64,000 nucleotides of DNA from G963668345 sp965206025. Lineage in GTDB: Bacteria; Acidobacteriota; Terriglobia; Bryobacterales; UBA6623. The stretch is from the NCBI GenBank assembly GCA_965206025.1, contig CBDBIU010000005.1:1054001-1118000 (forward strand). The letters run 5' to 3'. Both the position numbers and the translations under genes were made by a program. The notes under the pieces were generated by a model, which saw only the letters and a list, made by a program, of their open reading frames with translations, made no database searches and was not told where the DNA came from. This document shows, one piece after another, positions 63,263 through 64,000 of this stretch. Each line of letters begins with the position of its first letter. Position 1 is the first letter of the stretch.

Positions 63263-64000
63263 CCTGCTGCGTCCTCGGATCAAGCCGCCCGGGTGGCAAT
63301 CAGCGCTCGAGCCGCGGGACTGGTCGGCCTTCATTTCTCGACGAGAGCTTCTCCTGGCGATCGTCCTGTTGGCGCTCGGCTTGGCGATACTTCGCCTCGG
63401 GTTCGGGCTCCTTGACGAAGCGGCAGACGTGACGGGCGATCAAGCCTCCGCCGCGCCCGTTACTCCGGCGGTGTCCGAGGACCCTCCCACCGGCACGGCG
63501 TCAGGCACGGAACCCTTGGCCGCGGACCCCGCTCCGGCCGAAGACGCCGGAGGGGCCGTTGATCCCAGCGGAGATGCGCCTCTCGCCGACGCCTCCCCGG
63601 AACCGTCAACCCTTTCCACTCCGGCGGCTTCTCCTCCCGATCCGGCGACCTCACAACAAGCACCGATCGCCGATCCCTCTCCCGGAGATCCGCCCTCCTC
63701 CGGCGGCAGGCTGACGCAACTTCGCCAGGTGACCCAGCCGGACGTGGTGCAGGTCGTCATCATCGCCGAGGGAACTCCCGATTACACGGCGTTTCGCGTC
63801 GATAACCCGAACAGAGTGGTGATCGACATCCCCGCCTTTCGCGTCGCGATTCCCAAATCCCAGCGATCACAGCCGATCTCCCATCCGTCCATGGAACGTG
63901 TCCGGGTTGGGCAATACCGAGCGGATCCGCCGGTATCCCGAATCGTCTTCGACGTCGTTTCCTTCCCCGACGTCGAGATATCGTCCCAACCCGGCAGCTT
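63249..64000 (+). CDS. PilN-like N-terminus fused to AMIN domain (type IV pilus/secretin-linked), 3' end outside window
   Basis: Begins MIEINLLRPRIKPPGW, the usual PilN beginning, in a 14-base overlap with the end of pilM. One membrane segment near residues 34-53 (LLLAIVLLALGLAILRLGFG) follows. Then a long Pro/Ala/Ser-rich linker (about residues 60-150) leads into an AMIN-like domain (PDVVQVVIIAEGTPDYTAFR, PNRVVIDIPAFRVAIP, VRVGQYRADPPVSRIVFDVV). AMIN domains bind peptidoglycan in PilQ and amidases. So this protein joins the pilus inner-membrane platform to the wall or is a PilQ-like subunit. Translation is coupled to pilM. Its end lies beyond the window. Confidence 0.75.
   Translation, partial: MIEINLLRPRIKPPGWQSALEPRDWSAFISRRELLLAIVLLALGLAILRLGFGLLDEAADVTGDQASAAPVTPAVSEDPPTGTASGTEPLAADPAPAEDAGGAVDPSGDAPLADASPEPSTLSTPAASPPDPATSQQAPIADPSPGDPPSSGGRLTQLRQVTQPDVVQVVIIAEGTPDYTAFRVDNPNRVVIDIPAFRVAIPKSQRSQPISHPSMERVRVGQYRADPPVSRIVFDVVSFPDVEISSQPGS

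Noticed and set aside
1..64000. CRISPR array
   Set aside because: Repeats found are dispersed single copies; there is no regular repeat-spacer run and no cas gene.

Overview
The window is about 60% G+C and densely coded, with genes on both strands. It looks like the chromosome of an environmental, Gram-negative-type bacterium. Acidobacteriota or a similar deep phylum would fit: HEAT-repeat/VWA protein, M36 peptidase with LamG domains, TPR and FecR-like surface proteins, type IV pilus genes and divergent Nramp-like carriers. No rRNA, tRNA or marker gene fixes the taxonomy, so this is an inference. Several genes carry single-base frame breaks, and one insertion-sequence region reads like a blended consensus. 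The sequence is therefore probably a metagenome-derived assembly with some errors.

Layout. 1-4.4 kb: the 5' part of aroA, then a two-gene unit of a B12-type radical SAM protein and an ATP-grasp ligase. The radical SAM gene reads through an in-frame TGA into a Cys-Sec-Ala-Glu-Pro tail with a hairpin just downstream, so it is very probably a selenoprotein. 4.8-13 kb: uvrB, a broken vapC, DNA ligase D, an L-rhamnose mutarotase remnant, pyrE and a ROK kinase. 13.3-17.4 kb: envelope proteins (FecR-like, TPR plus carbohydrate-binding-like, HEAT-VWA). 17.5-20.9 kb (minus strand): a membrane-anchored peptidoglycan amidase, an actin-like ATPase and an HpcH/HpaI aldolase in one apparent operon, with an IS1380 element beside the amidase 5' end.

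22.8-41.6 kb is a catabolic and redox island. It holds an Nramp-related carrier, two 2-hydroxyacid dehydrogenases, a second HpcH/HpaI aldolase, an iron-type alcohol dehydrogenase, an extradiol-type dioxygenase fused to a DUF6081-like domain, a glyoxalase-fold protein, an SDR, a Rossmann/SAF oxidoreductase, an AstE-like deacylase and a SolA-like amine oxidase. The set suggests oxidation and retro-aldol cleavage of sugar acids or related hydroxy acids. It is interrupted by a DDE insertion sequence that appears as an imperfect tandem pair and by the housekeeping block ruvA-ruvB-deoxynucleoside kinase.

41.8-57.6 kb: a vapBC module, a giant secreted M36 metallopeptidase with four LamG domains, a DegT aminotransferase, a lipoprotein-type sialidase, UDP-glucose dehydrogenase, two small DUF membrane proteins, leucyl aminopeptidase and a second Nramp-related carrier. 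57.8-64 kb: an NtrC-type regulator and its histidine kinase, a lipoprotein, a frame-broken pilM and the start of a PilN-like/AMIN protein, that is, the beginning of a type IV pilus locus.

The intergenic spaces hold several dispersed repeat families. The main one is a hairpin element of about 45 bp ending in CCCGCTTTTCTC/GAGAAAAGCGGG, with eight recognisable copies, some of which contribute to the ends of neighbouring reading frames.
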